A stretch of DNA of 64,000 nt, from NCBI RefSeq assembly GCF_005503535.1, contig NZ_SCNN01000012.1:160943-224942 (forward strand), read 5' to 3'. A program made the position numbers and the translations under genes. This document shows, piece by piece, positions 1 through 8,123 of the stretch (the first letter of the stretch is position 1; each line of letters begins with the position of its first letter). The DNA comes from Mesorhizobium comanense (lineage in GTDB: Bacteria; Pseudomonadota; Alphaproteobacteria; Rhizobiales; Rhizobiaceae). Under the pieces are notes generated by a model. It saw only the letters and a list, made by a program, of their open reading frames with translations. It made no database searches and was not told where the DNA came from.

Positions 1-731
1 CGATCACCGAGCAGTGGGCGGTCATTGCCGTTCAAGGGCCGAAGTCGCGCGACATCATCGCGCCGCTGGTCGACGGCATCGACATGTCGGATGAGGCGCT
101 GCCGCATATGTCCGTGCGCGAAGGCAAGATCTGCGGCGTGCCGACAAGGCTGTTCCGCATGTCGTTCACCGGCGAGCGCGGCTTCGAGGTCAACGTGCCG
201 GCCGATTACGGCCAGGCGGTCTGGGAAGCGCTGTGGGCCGAGGGCCAGAAGCATGGCGCCACCGCCTATGGCACCGAGGCGATGCACGTGCTGCGCGCCG
301 AAAAGGGTTACATCATCGTCGGCCAGGACACGGACGGCACGGTGACGCCTGATGATGCCGGTCTCGACTGGGCGGTCGGCAAGAAGAAGACCGATTTCGT
401 CGGCATCCGCGGCTTGAAGCGGCCGGACCTGGTTGCCAAGGGCCGCAAGCAACTCGTCGGCCTCAAGACCAAGGATCCGAAGGTTGTGCTGGAGGAAGGC
501 GCGCAGATCGTCGAGGATCCCAAACAGGCGATCCCGATGAAGATGATCGGCCATGTCACGTCGAGCTACTGGTCGCAGAATTGCGGCCGTTCCATCGCGC
601 TGGCGCTGATCGCCGGCGGTCGCGACAGGATGGGCGACACGCTCTATGTGCCGATGCCTGATGGGGTGATCGAAGTGGAGGTTACCGGGATGGTGTTCTT
701 CGACGAAACGGGAGGGCGCCTCAATGGCTAA
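1..731 (+). CDS. soxA: Sarcosine oxidase alpha subunit, C-terminal part (5' end outside window)
   Basis: The reading frame is open from base 3 to the stop at 729-731, so only the last ~242 residues are present. They match the GcvT-like aminomethyltransferase half that ends the alpha subunit of heterotetrameric sarcosine oxidase; it includes VQGPKSRD, the GERGFEVNVPADY segment and GTEAMHVLRAEKGYI. In this enzyme, sarcosine is demethylated oxidatively in the cytoplasm to glycine, and the one-carbon unit is passed to tetrahydrofolate in this domain. The internal ATG at 84 is not the start, because homology-like sequence continues upstream. The gene overlaps the next one (soxG) by 8 bases, which supports a sox operon whose B and D genes would lie left of the window. 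Confidence 0.9.
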   Translation, partial: ITEQWAVIAVQGPKSRDIIAPLVDGIDMSDEALPHMSVREGKICGVPTRLFRMSFTGERGFEVNVPADYGQAVWEALWAEGQKHGATAYGTEAMHVLRAEKGYIIVGQDTDGTVTPDDAGLDWAVGKKKTDFVGIRGLKRPDLVAKGRKQLVGLKTKDPKVVLEEGAQIVEDPKQAIPMKMIGHVTSSYWSQNCGRSIALALIAGGRDRMGDTLYVPMPDGVIEVEVTGMVFFDETGGRLNG

Positions 732-1299
732 GGCCGCTGCAAAGACCACGGCTTCGCCTTCGGCGGAACGCCGCCCGGCACTGGCGGGGCGCTCGACGTC
801 CGCGACCGGCGTCAAGGTCGACGTGCTTGCGCCGGCGGAGCGCATGTCGTTGCGCGCGCCGGAAGCTTCGCTCGCGGCCCTGTCGAAGGCGCTCGGCGTA
901 ACCTTGCCGAAGCAGCCGAAGACATCGGCGACAAAGGGCGGCCGCACCGTGCTGTGGCTCGGCCCGGACGAATGGCTTGTCATCGACGAGGCCGGCAACG
1001 ATCCGCTCGCCGACTGCGCCAAGGTCACGGCCCTGCATTCGGCGGTCGGCATCTCGCACCGCAACATCGGCATTTCGGTCGCCGGTCCGGCGGCCGAAGC
1101 CACGATCAATTCGGGCTGCCCGCAGGATCTGTCGCTCGACGCCTTTCCGGTGGGTGCCGCCTCGCGCACCATTCTGGGCAAGGTCGAGATCGTGCTGTTG
1201 CGCACGGGAGAAGAGGCGTTCCGGGTCGAGTGCTGGCGTTCCTTCTCGGACTATGTCTTTACTTTCCTGTCCGAGGGCGCCCGCGACGCCGCTGGCTGA
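724..1299 (+). CDS. soxG: Sarcosine oxidase gamma subunit
   Basis: This 191-residue protein follows soxA with an 8-base overlap, the usual place for the gamma subunit of heterotetrameric sarcosine oxidase. Family features are the LWLGPDEWLVI segment near residue 80, the ALHSAVGISHRNIGISV segment, and a C terminus rich in VECWRSFSDYVF-like sequence. Gamma is a small GcvT-fold subunit that supports complex assembly and has no separate catalysis known to me. The lysine- and alanine-rich first ~30 residues are poorly conserved in this family. Translation is probably coupled to soxA. Confidence 0.9.
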   Translation: MAKAAAKTTASPSAERRPALAGRSTSATGVKVDVLAPAERMSLRAPEASLAALSKALGVTLPKQPKTSATKGGRTVLWLGPDEWLVIDEAGNDPLADCAKVTALHSAVGISHRNIGISVAGPAAEATINSGCPQDLSLDAFPVGAASRTILGKVEIVLLRTGEEAFRVECWRSFSDYVFTFLSEGARDAAG

Positions 1300-1351
1300 T
1301 CCCGGAACGTTTGCCGCGCGCATCCGTTGTGCGGCGACAGGTCGAGGGAGA

Positions 1352-1597
1352 ATGCCGATGCCGTCGAAGTCCGCGCCGAAGCCGCCCACAAAGAGGACAG
1401 CGAAAACCGCGGCGGTCCGATCGCTCGAGCATGAGCGGCATCACGAGGCCGATGCCGAGGAGGAACTCGAAGAGGGCCTCGAGGATACCTTTCCCGCCAG
1501 CGATCCGGTGTCCATCACCGGTTCGGCCATTCCCGGCGCGCCGGCCAAGCCCGGCAAGGCCAAGACCGTGCCCGGGCGGAAGACCCGCAAGCCCTGA
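1352..1597 (+). CDS. Small conserved acidic hypothetical protein
   Basis: An 81-residue protein starting at ATG 1352 behind a good GGGAG ribosome site; a second ATG lies two codons later. It has a basic N terminus (PSKSAPKPPTKRTAK), a highly acidic middle (HHEADAEEELEEGLEDT) and the segment FPASDPVSIT, then a basic proline-rich tail. Short proteins carrying a FPASDP-type motif are widespread and uncharacterised in alphaproteobacteria, as I recall. No signal peptide or membrane segment is visible. It sits 52 bases after soxG and may be transcribed with it. Function unknown. Confidence 0.7.
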   Translation: MPMPSKSAPKPPTKRTAKTAAVRSLEHERHHEADAEEELEEGLEDTFPASDPVSITGSAIPGAPAKPGKAKTVPGRKTRKP

Positions 1598-1675
1598 TCC
1601 GCTGAAATTTTGATCGGAAGGCATCTTCCCAAGGTCTCGCCTGTTGGGGTATTCAAAGCGCTTTGGAGAGGAAAA

Positions 1676-2461
1676 ATGACTGTCAAAGCCGTCGTCTGGG
1701 GCGAGAACGTCCATGAGCAGACCAATGCCGCCGTACGCGATCTCTATCCCCTGACCATGCATGGCACGATTGCCGCGGCGCTGAACCAGGACAAGGGCAT
1801 CGAGGCGACCACCGCCACCTTGCAGGAGCCCGAACATGGCCTGAGCGAAAGCCGCCTGGCCGCCACCGATGTCCTGCTATGGTGGGGCCATGCCGCACAT
1901 GGCGAGGTCAAGGACGAGATCGTCGAGCGCGTGCAGAAGCGGGTCTGGGAGGGCATGGGTCTCATCGTCCTCCATTCCGGCCATTATTCGAAAATCTTCA
2001 AACGGCTGATGGGCACGCCCTGTTCGCTGAAATGGCGCGAGGCCGGCGAGCGCGAGCGGGTCTGGGCGATCAACCGCAGCCATCCGATCGCGCAAGGCAT
2101 CGGCGAATGCCTCGAGATCGGTGAGACGGAAATGTATGGCGAACCCTTCGCGGTGCCGGAGCCGCTGGAGACGGTGTTCATCTCCTGGTACGAGGGCGGC
2201 GAGGTATTCCGTTCGGGGCTGACCTACCAGCGCGGCGCCGGCCGCATCTTCTATTTCTCGCCGGGCCACGAGACCTATCCGATCTACCACAATGAGGGCG
2301 TGCAGCAGGTGCTGCGCAACGCGGTGCACTGGGCGCACAACCCGGCGCCGGCGTGGTCCGGCATCACCAACGCGCCGAACGTGCCGACCGACAAGGCGAA
2401 GGAAAAGATCGTGCAGAAGGGCCTGCGCCTGCATGCCGATGGCGACAAGGGCTTGAGCTGA
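1676..2461 (+). CDS. ThuA-family protein (trehalose-utilization-like)
   Basis: A 261-residue protein, close to the length of rhizobial ThuA. The start at 1676 follows a GGAGAGG ribosome site. The N-terminal VVWGENVHEQTN, the LLWWGHAAHGEV turn and the HSGHYSKIFK segment are typical of the ThuA glutamine-amidotransferase-like fold. In Sinorhizobium, ThuA acts with the Gfo/Idh protein ThuB in degrading trehalose through 3-keto intermediates. Here too a Gfo/Idh gene follows, 47 bases downstream, but no sugar ABC transporter is adjacent. It may therefore be a paralogue acting on another glycoside. The substrate is not determined. Confidence 0.8.
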   Translation: MTVKAVVWGENVHEQTNAAVRDLYPLTMHGTIAAALNQDKGIEATTATLQEPEHGLSESRLAATDVLLWWGHAAHGEVKDEIVERVQKRVWEGMGLIVLHSGHYSKIFKRLMGTPCSLKWREAGERERVWAINRSHPIAQGIGECLEIGETEMYGEPFAVPEPLETVFISWYEGGEVFRSGLTYQRGAGRIFYFSPGHETYPIYHNEGVQQVLRNAVHWAHNPAPAWSGITNAPNVPTDKAKEKIVQKGLRLHADGDKGLS

Positions 2462-2508
2462 GAGGGGCTCGAATTGAGCCGAGCCTGGTTTGAGAAGGAT
2501 TTGGGTTG

Positions 2509-3561
2509 ATGGCGCACCGTCTGCTTCTGCTCGGCACCGGCGGCATTGCCGGGCACCATGTCGAGGAATTCGCCGCGATTTCGAATTGCGGCATCGTGGC
2601 CTGCGTCGATCAGGTTCCGGGCCGGGCGGCAACGTTCGCCGCCGAAAACAGGATCGGCGCTTCCTTCGAGAGCCTCGAGGCGGCGCTTGGCTGGGGCCAG
2701 TTCGACGCCGCCATCAACGCGACGCCGGACGGGGTGCACAAGGCAACGACGCTGGCCCTGATCGCGGCCAAGAAGCATGTTTTCTGCGAAAAGCCGCTGG
2801 CGCCGAACCACGCCGACGCACTTGCCATGACCGAGGCCGCGGAAGCTGCCGGCGTCGTCAACATGGTCAACCTGACCTACCGCAACTCGCCCGCCATCCA
2901 GGAAGCGCGGCGCATGGTGCAGGCCGGCGAGATCGGCGACTTGCGCCATGTCGAGGCGAGCTACCGGCAGAGCTGGCTGGTCAGCAAGTCCTGGGGCGAC
3001 TGGCGGGTCGAGGACAAATGGCTGTGGCGGCTGTCGAGCCGGCACGGTTCGACGGGAGTGTTGGGCGATGTCGGCATCCACATCCTCGATTTCGCCACCT
3101 ATGGCGCCGCGCAGGATATCGTCAGCCTGCATGCCGACCTGGTGACGTTTCCGAAGGCCGAGGGCGAGCGGATCGGCGACTATGTGCTTGATGCCAACGA
3201 CAGCGTGGCGATGACGGCTCGGCTGAAGTCAGGCGCATTGGCGACGATCATGGCCAGCCGCTTCACGACAGGCCATGCCAATGATCTGTCGCTGGCGCTG
3301 CACGGCACCAGGGGCGCCATCAAAGTAGAGACCGACGGCAAGGCGTCGCATCTGTCCGCTTGTCTTGGCGAGGATGTCGACCAGCAGCGCTGGCACACGA
3401 TCACGCCGCCGGATGTCAAGCGCAATGCCCGGCGTTTTGCCGATGCGCTGGATGCGGGGCGGAACGGCGATCCGTCCTTCCGCCGCGCCGCCGACATGCA
3501 GAAGCTGATCGACGCTGCCTTCGAAAGCTCGGCGGCAAGGCTGCCGGTTTCGATCGGCTAG
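2509..3561 (+). CDS. Gfo/Idh/MocA-family oxidoreductase
   Basis: A 350-residue NAD(P)-dependent dehydrogenase. The N-terminal Rossmann motif is GTGGIAG (residues 9-15) and the EKP catalytic signature is at residues 94-96 (FCEKPLAPN). The C-terminal half has the dimerising alpha/beta fold, with GVLGDVGIHILDF. ATG 2509 is preferred over the TTG three bases earlier because an AGAAGGA site lies at a normal distance. It pairs with the ThuA-like gene upstream, as ThuA and ThuB do, so oxidation of a sugar or sugar derivative is likely. The substrate is inferred only from this pairing. Confidence 0.85.
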   Translation: MAHRLLLLGTGGIAGHHVEEFAAISNCGIVACVDQVPGRAATFAAENRIGASFESLEAALGWGQFDAAINATPDGVHKATTLALIAAKKHVFCEKPLAPNHADALAMTEAAEAAGVVNMVNLTYRNSPAIQEARRMVQAGEIGDLRHVEASYRQSWLVSKSWGDWRVEDKWLWRLSSRHGSTGVLGDVGIHILDFATYGAAQDIVSLHADLVTFPKAEGERIGDYVLDANDSVAMTARLKSGALATIMASRFTTGHANDLSLALHGTRGAIKVETDGKASHLSACLGEDVDQQRWHTITPPDVKRNARRFADALDAGRNGDPSFRRAADMQKLIDAAFESSAARLPVSIG

Positions 3562-3662
3562 AATCCGTCACCTGGCCGGCCAAGCAGGTTCGCCATTTCA
3601 TGGAAACGGCGGACCTCTCTATTTGAAATTGCTCCGGTGCCGGCCGGAAAAGTGCTGCCGTC

Positions 3663-3911
3663 TTAGAACGTGCTCGGCACGATCCACGGGTTGATGCTGA
3701 TGCCCAGGCGCGGGCCCTTGCCCTCAGCCGTGTTTTCCGTGGCGCCCTTCTTCTCGACCGAACCGGTCGAGGTGCAATCGAGCTTCACATTGCTTTTGGT
3801 GTCGACGCAAGCCGCGGCAGCCGGATGCTTGACCGGCTGGGTGGTGCTGGCGGCAAAAGCCGAGCCGGAAAGGGCCACAACGGCGGCGAGGGCGAGGAGG
3901 GTCTTTTTCAT
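3663..3911 (-). CDS. Small exported protein, unknown function
   Basis: An 82-residue protein with a clear Sec signal peptide (MKKTLLALAAVVALSGSAFA, cleavage likely after AFA). The short mature part holds two cysteines (ACVDTKSNVKLDC) and ends in GISINPWIVPSTF. It resembles the many small secreted Mesorhizobium proteins grouped in families such as DUF680, but I cannot confirm that family by eye. A promoter with three palindromic operators lies just upstream (3944-4018). A TetR regulator that may bind them is encoded beyond, on the same strand. Probably periplasmic. Confidence 0.75.
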   Translation of the reverse strand: MKKTLLALAAVVALSGSAFAASTTQPVKHPAAAACVDTKSNVKLDCTSTGSVEKKGATENTAEGKGPRLGISINPWIVPSTF

Positions 3912-3943
3912 GGTCAGTCTCCAGTTCGATCGTTGAATTTATT

Positions 3944-3957
3944 TCGTACATGTACGA
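3944..3957. promoter_or_regulatory. Operator palindrome, site 1
   Basis: A perfect 14-base palindrome, TCGTACATGTACGA, downstream of the -10 box of the small exported protein gene. The same core recurs at 4003-4018, and an imperfect copy (CGTACACATACG) covers the -10 box at 3963-3974. The neighbouring TetR protein is the natural candidate to bind. Confidence 0.65.
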
Positions 3958-3966
3958 TGTGACGTA

Positions 3967-3995
3967 CACATACGGCTGGAGATGGCGATTTTCAA
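3967..3995 (-). promoter_or_regulatory. Promoter of the small exported protein
   Basis: On the minus strand a TTGAAA -35 box (3990-3995) and a TATGTG -10 box (3967-3972) are separated by exactly 17 bases, upstream of the start at 3911. Palindromic sites lie on both sides and over the -10 box. Confidence 0.5.
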
Positions 3996-4002
3996 GATAA
4001 AA

Positions 4003-4018
4003 ATCGTACATGTACGAT
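4003..4018. promoter_or_regulatory. Operator palindrome, site 3
   Basis: A perfect 16-base palindrome, ATCGTACATGTACGAT, just upstream of the -35 box of the small exported protein promoter. It is the same core as site 1, 46 bases away between inner edges. A TetR-type dimer could occupy both. Confidence 0.65.
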
Positions 4019-4106
4019 GATTTTTTTGAACGCTGAAAATTGCGGCGTGCCGGCATCGTCGCGCGGGCAATCCGACAGGGTCGTCAGCTGGAATTGTAGA
4101 TATCGT

Positions 4107-4751
4107 TCAGCAGTTGACCGGTTTATCGGTCAGCGGAGGCACGTCCTTGGTGCTCAGCGTGGCAAGCGTGAAATCGCACATCCGCTTCACGAAGGCCTGC
4201 GGGTCACCGAAAGGGTAGAATGGAAAGGTGATCAGCAGCGAGATCGTGCCGTGGCCGACCGCCCATAGCATCGTGGCGATGGCCCGCGGATCGCCATGCA
4301 GCTTGCCGGCGGCGACACAGGCCTCGACCCGTTTGATGAGCACTTTCATCGCCGGGTTGCCTTCCTCCATGTCTTCATAGCTCCTGCCTTCCGGCAGTCT
4401 GGTCTTTTCGGTCATGAAGACGGTGCGGTATTCATTGGGATTGCCGAGGCCAAAGGCGGCGTATTCGGTCATCACCGCCTGCAAGGCTTCGATCGGATCG
4501 TCGGAGGGATGCTCCTCAATGCGCCGGGCCAGCGTCTCGAAGGCGTCCTCGGCAAGAGCGAACAGGATGTCCTGCTTGTCGGCGAAGTAGGAATAGACCG
4601 ACATCGGCGCATAGCCGACCCGCTTGGCGAGCTTGCGGATGGTCAGGCCCTCATAGCCCTCTTCCTGGACGAGCCTGTGTGCGGCCTCGACAAGCTCGGT
4701 GCGCAGTTCGGCCTTCTGTTTCTCGCGGCGTTTCTGGACGCTCAGCGGCAA
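4107..4751 (-). CDS. TetR-family transcriptional regulator
   Basis: A 214-residue regulator. The N-terminal helix-turn-helix is at about residues 36-62 (LTIRKLAKRVGYAPMSVYSYF), and the C-terminal ligand domain has the WAVGHGTISLLI segment typical of WHG-type TetR proteins. The start is TTG at 4751, supported by GAGG eight bases upstream; no ATG fits. Its own promoter (TTGTTC, 16 bases, TATAAT) contains an operator-like CGTACA half-site at 4792-4803, so autorepression is likely. Downstream on the same strand is the small exported protein with three matching palindromes; upstream lies a leftward acyl-CoA gene cluster. Confidence 0.85.
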   Translation of the reverse strand: MPLSVQKRREKQKAELRTELVEAAHRLVQEEGYEGLTIRKLAKRVGYAPMSVYSYFADKQDILFALAEDAFETLARRIEEHPSDDPIEALQAVMTEYAAFGLGNPNEYRTVFMTEKTRLPEGRSYEDMEEGNPAMKVLIKRVEACVAAGKLHGDPRAIATMLWAVGHGTISLLITFPFYPFGDPQAFVKRMCDFTLATLSTKDVPPLTDKPVNC

Positions 4752-4786
4752 TTCGGGTGCCTCTGTTTCTCGTGGTGCCTGACTAA

Positions 4787-4814
4787 ATTATATACGCTGT
4801 ACGGAAACGAACAA
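4787..4814 (-). promoter_or_regulatory. TetR gene promoter with operator-like half-site
   Basis: On the minus strand, TTGTTC (4809-4814) and TATAAT (4787-4792) are 16 bases apart. The spacer holds CGTACAGCGTAT (4792-4803 on the minus strand), which shares the CGTACA half-site with the palindromes at 3944 and 4003. Confidence 0.5.
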
Positions 4815-4844
4815 GGGCGCCTTCAGGTTCCCGAACGGCAGGCA

Positions 4845-5621
4845 TCAGATGGCGCCGATGCCGCCGTCGATGGCCAGCGCGTGGCCGGTCATGAAGGAAT
4901 TGGCCGGGTCGGCGGCGAACAGGATGGCTGTGGTGATTTCATCGACCTCCGCCACCCGCTTCATCGGCACGCCGCGCGTCAGTTCGGCCAGGGCTTCCGC
5001 TTCCGGCGCGCCGGAAATGCGCACGAAACTGTCCACCATCGCCGTCCTGGTGTGGGCGGGGCAGATGGCGTTGATGCGCAGGCCCCTGCCTGCATATTCG
5101 ATCGCGGCCGAACGGGTCAGGCCGATGACGCCATGCTTGGCGGCGGCATAAACCGAGAGCTTCGGCGCGCCGGACAGGCCCGCGGCCGAGGCGATGTTGA
5201 CGATCGAGCCACCCTTGCCCGTCGCCTTGAACTGGCGCTCCATCTGCGGGATCTGGTGCTTCATGGCATGGAAGACGCCGAGCAGGTCGATCTCCAGCAC
5301 CCGGCGCGCCTCGTCGGAAGGAACCTGCGGAAGTCGCACGAAACTCTGGACGATGCCGGCATTGTTGACGGCAACATCCAGCCGGCCGAATTTCTCGACC
5401 GCCAGCCCGACGAGGTTCTCTGACAGGCTTTCGTCGGCTATGTCGCCGGCAAGGATCGCGGACTCGACCGCGAGCGTGCCGGCAAGATCGGCGAGCGCCC
5501 TCTCATCGATGTCGGATAGAACCAGCCGCGCGCCCTCCGCGGCAAAACCTCTCGCCGCGCCTTTGCCCAGACCGCCCGTGGCGCCCGTGATCAGCACTGT
5601 CATCCCGTCGAAGCGGCCCAT
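4845..5621 (-). CDS. SDR-family oxidoreductase
   Basis: A 258-residue classical short-chain dehydrogenase. It has the cofactor motif TGATGGLG (residues 12-19), NNAG (86-89), a catalytic Ser in NIASAAG and the YAAAK motif (Tyr158, Lys162). It ends in the usual FMTGHALAIDGG segment. It is the last gene of a leftward set (SDR, MaoC, phosphotransferase, this SDR); the gap to the phosphotransferase gene is 10 bases. A role in oxidising a hydroxyacyl-CoA or hydroxy acid is likely from the neighbours. The exact substrate is unknown. Confidence 0.85.
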   Translation of the reverse strand: MGRFDGMTVLITGATGGLGKGAARGFAAEGARLVLSDIDERALADLAGTLAVESAILAGDIADESLSENLVGLAVEKFGRLDVAVNNAGIVQSFVRLPQVPSDEARRVLEIDLLGVFHAMKHQIPQMERQFKATGKGGSIVNIASAAGLSGAPKLSVYAAAKHGVIGLTRSAAIEYAGRGLRINAICPAHTRTAMVDSFVRISGAPEAEALAELTRGVPMKRVAEVDEITTAILFAADPANSFMTGHALAIDGGIGAI

Positions 5622-5631
5622 CGCGTCCCCG

Positions 5632-6666
5632 TCATGTCTGCTTGTCGATCAGCCCGGCCGCGAGATGCGAGAGCAGTTTCACCGCCTCGCCATAGGTTTT
5701 CGCCTTGTCGGGGTTGGAGGCATTGCCGTCCAGCGCCCGCTTGTAGACACCCTGGCAGATCGCGGCCAGCCGGAAAAAGGAGAAGGCAAGGAAGAAGGTC
5801 CAGTTGCCGATGCCCGTGAGCCCGCGCCGCCGGCAATAGGCGGCGACATAGTCCTCTTCGGCAGGCAGGCCGAGTGAACGGCGGTCGATGCCGCCCAGGC
5901 CGCGAAAGCCGGATGCATGCGGCAGGCGCCATTGCATGCATTGATAGGCGATATCAGCGAAAGGGTGGCCAATGGTCGACAATTCCCAGTCGAGCACCGC
6001 CAGCACCTCTGCCCGGTCCGGCGCGAAGATCAGATTGTCCAGCCGGTAGTCGCCATGCACCAGCGAAACGAGCCCGTCATCGGCCGGCAAATGTGTCTCG
6101 AGCCAGGCGATCAGCCTGTCCATGTCGGCAATGGCGCCGGTTTCCGAGGCGCGGTACTGGCTGGTCCAGCGGGTCAGCTGCCGCTCGAAATAATTGCCGG
6201 GACGGCCGAAATCACCGAGCCCGACGGCTTCGACATCGACGCCGTGCAAGGCCGCGAGCGTGCCGTTCATGGCGTCGTAGATCGCCGCGCGTTCGTCATT
6301 GCCGCGCGCCTCGGGCAGCGCTGGATCCCAGAAGATACGGCCCTCGACGAATTCCATGACGTAGAACATGCGGCCGATCGGCGAGGTCTCTGCCGACAGG
6401 TGCAGCATCCGCGGCACCGGCACGGCGGTGCCGGCGAGCGCCGTCATGACAGTGAATTCGCGATCGACCTGATGTGCCGACTTCAGCAATTGTCCCGGCG
6501 GCTTGGCGCGCAGCACGTAGCGGCCGCTCGCCGCCGTGATGAGATAGGTCGGGTTAGACTGGCCGGACTTGAATTTCTCGACGGCCTGAAGCCCGGAAAA
6601 GCCGGGGATATGCGCCTCGAGGTAGGGCGCGAGCGCCGCCTGATCGAGCGCGTTCGGGTCGCTCAT
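5632..6666 (-). CDS. APH-family phosphotransferase (ACAD10/11 or LvaA-like kinase domain)
   Basis: A 344-residue aminoglycoside-phosphotransferase-fold kinase. Seen: GQSNPT nucleotide loop (35-40), a lysine in YVLRAKPPG (about 55), the catalytic loop HGDYRLDN (204-211) and the metal motif LDWE (225-228). Proteins of this subfamily are fused to, or encoded beside, acyl-CoA dehydrogenases (animal ACAD10/11, Pseudomonas LvaA), where they phosphorylate the 4-hydroxyl of a hydroxyacyl-CoA. A MaoC hydratase, two SDRs and an acyl-CoA dehydrogenase are within 3 kb here, so that role is favoured over drug resistance. It overlaps the MaoC gene by 4 bases. Confidence 0.85.
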   Translation of the reverse strand: MSDPNALDQAALAPYLEAHIPGFSGLQAVEKFKSGQSNPTYLITAASGRYVLRAKPPGQLLKSAHQVDREFTVMTALAGTAVPVPRMLHLSAETSPIGRMFYVMEFVEGRIFWDPALPEARGNDERAAIYDAMNGTLAALHGVDVEAVGLGDFGRPGNYFERQLTRWTSQYRASETGAIADMDRLIAWLETHLPADDGLVSLVHGDYRLDNLIFAPDRAEVLAVLDWELSTIGHPFADIAYQCMQWRLPHASGFRGLGGIDRRSLGLPAEEDYVAAYCRRRGLTGIGNWTFFLAFSFFRLAAICQGVYKRALDGNASNPDKAKTYGEAVKLLSHLAAGLIDKQT

Positions 6667-7184
6667 GCGGTCTCTGGCTGGCGTTCGATCAGGGTCAGCG
6701 TCAGCCAGCGCGCGGTAAGCGCCGGTTTTTTCGACCCCTCGATCTCGATCGTCACGTCATGCGCCGTCTGCACCCAGCCGGACGGCCTGACCTTGACATC
6801 GGCCAGCACGAAATGGGTGCGGATGCGCGAACCGGTCTTCACCGGCGCCAGGAAGCGCAGCGAATCGAAGCCATGATTGACGCCCATCTTGCTGTTTTCC
6901 AGCGGCGGCATGGTCTCGAACGTCATTGCCGACAGCAGCGACAGCGACAGGAAGCCATGCGCGATCGTGCCGCCGAACGGCGTCTCGCGCTTGGCCCGTT
7001 CCGGATCGCAGTGGATGAACTGGTGATCGTCGGTGGCGTCGGCGAACTGGTCGATCATGCGTTGCGTCACCACGCGCCAGGGCGAGACGCCGACCTCCTT
7101 GCCGACGCTGGCCAGAAGCACATCGAGACTGATCGGTTCCACGCTCATGTCCTCCAGTTCACCGCCGGCTTCTGTGGCCGGCAA
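6663..7184 (-). CDS. MaoC-family (R)-hydratase/dehydratase
   Basis: A 173-residue hot-dog-fold protein. The hydratase-2 motif appears as ATDDHQFIH (about residues 50-58), followed by FGGTIAHGFLSLSLL. This family adds or removes water on enoyl-CoA or acyl thioesters. The start is uncertain: TTG 7184 has AAGGA at good spacing and follows the upstream stop by 3 bases, while ATG 7148 has GGAGG only two bases away. Both give an intact domain. It is coupled to the phosphotransferase gene through an ATGA-type overlap. Confidence 0.85.
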   Translation of the reverse strand: MPATEAGGELEDMSVEPISLDVLLASVGKEVGVSPWRVVTQRMIDQFADATDDHQFIHCDPERAKRETPFGGTIAHGFLSLSLLSAMTFETMPPLENSKMGVNHGFDSLRFLAPVKTGSRIRTHFVLADVKVRPSGWVQTAHDVTIEIEGSKKPALTARWLTLTLIERQPETA

Positions 7185-7187
7185 ATG

Positions 7188-8003
7188 TCATTCCTTGAAG
7201 AGAGTCAGTCCATGCTGCACCGACTGTCCCCCATCGATCGGCAGGATGGCGCCGGTGACATAACTGCCTGCACGGCTGCACAAATAGAGCGTTGCGCCGG
7301 CAATGTCATCCGGTGCGCCGATGCGGCCGATCGGAACATGCCCGCCGACATGCCGGGCCTGTTCTTCGGTGCCGGTGGCAAAGGCGGTCATGCGGCTCTG
7401 GAAGGGCCCGGGGGCAAAGGCGTTGACGGTGATGCGCCGGGCGGCGAATTCCAGCGCCAGAGTACGCGTCAGATGATGCACGGCAGCCTTGGACGCGGTG
7501 TAGGAATAGGCGTCGTCGGCCAGCGGCTGCGTGCCCATCACCGAGCCGAGATTGATCACCCGGGCCGGATCGGCGTCGCTCGCGGCGGCCTCCAGCAGCG
7601 GCAGCAGCTCGCGCGTCAGGTGGAAGACGGCGGTGACATTGACACCGAGCACCTTGGCCCAGGCGTAATAGGGGAAGCTCTCGATCGGTGCGCCCCAGGA
7701 CACGCCGGCATTGTTGACCAGTATGTCCAGTTTGCCGGTGCGCGCCTTGACCTCGCCGACCAGCGCCGCAATTCCAGCCTCGCTGGAGACATCGCCGGCA
7801 AATCCCTCGGCCCGGCCGGAAGCATCGAGCCCGTTCAGCTCTGCCGCGACCTTCACGCAGTCCTCGCCTTTGCGCGAAGCGATCATCACGCTGGCGCCGG
7901 CCCTGACCAGCGCGGTAGCCGCCATGCGGCCGATGCCCGTCGCGGCACCCGTCACCAGGGCGGTCTTGCCGGTTACCGAAAACAGCTCGTCCAGATAACT
8001 CAT
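7188..8003 (-). CDS. SDR-family oxidoreductase
   Basis: A 271-residue short-chain dehydrogenase. Motifs are TGAATGIG (residues 18-25), NNAG (97-100), a Ser in NLGSVMG (154) and YTASK (168-172), with ITVNAFAPGPFQS after the active site. It is the first gene of the leftward acyl-CoA set and faces the rightward acyl-CoA dehydrogenase gene across 120 bases. The pair of SDR genes in one cluster suggests two oxidoreduction steps on one substrate, for example keto/hydroxy interconversion at two carbons. Substrate not determined. Confidence 0.85.
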   Translation of the reverse strand: MSYLDELFSVTGKTALVTGAATGIGRMAATALVRAGASVMIASRKGEDCVKVAAELNGLDASGRAEGFAGDVSSEAGIAALVGEVKARTGKLDILVNNAGVSWGAPIESFPYYAWAKVLGVNVTAVFHLTRELLPLLEAAASDADPARVINLGSVMGTQPLADDAYSYTASKAAVHHLTRTLALEFAARRITVNAFAPGPFQSRMTAFATGTEEQARHVGGHVPIGRIGAPDDIAGATLYLCSRAGSYVTGAILPIDGGQSVQHGLTLFKE

Positions 8004-8123
8004 GGCAATCCCCCGCGGCTTCGCCCGTGTCTGGGCAAAGAGTCCGCGTTGACAAGGCTAGCCGAAGTACGGTCATCCTTGCCACAGGCAAAATGCCTGG
8101 CATGCATGAAGGGTTAGCGAGCG

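Noticed and set aside
84..731. ATG at 84 as the start of the first gene
   Set aside because: The same frame is open to the left edge and encodes family-like sequence (VQGPKSRD) upstream, so the gene is cut by the window edge.
5632..6666. Aminoglycoside resistance kinase
   Set aside because: The APH fold is present, but the gene is embedded in an acyl-CoA cluster and resembles the ACAD10/LvaA type.
6759..8117. A 452-codon plus-strand frame opposite the MaoC and SDR genes
   Set aside because: It spans two well-supported minus-strand genes and their junction, with a composition typical of an antisense shadow.
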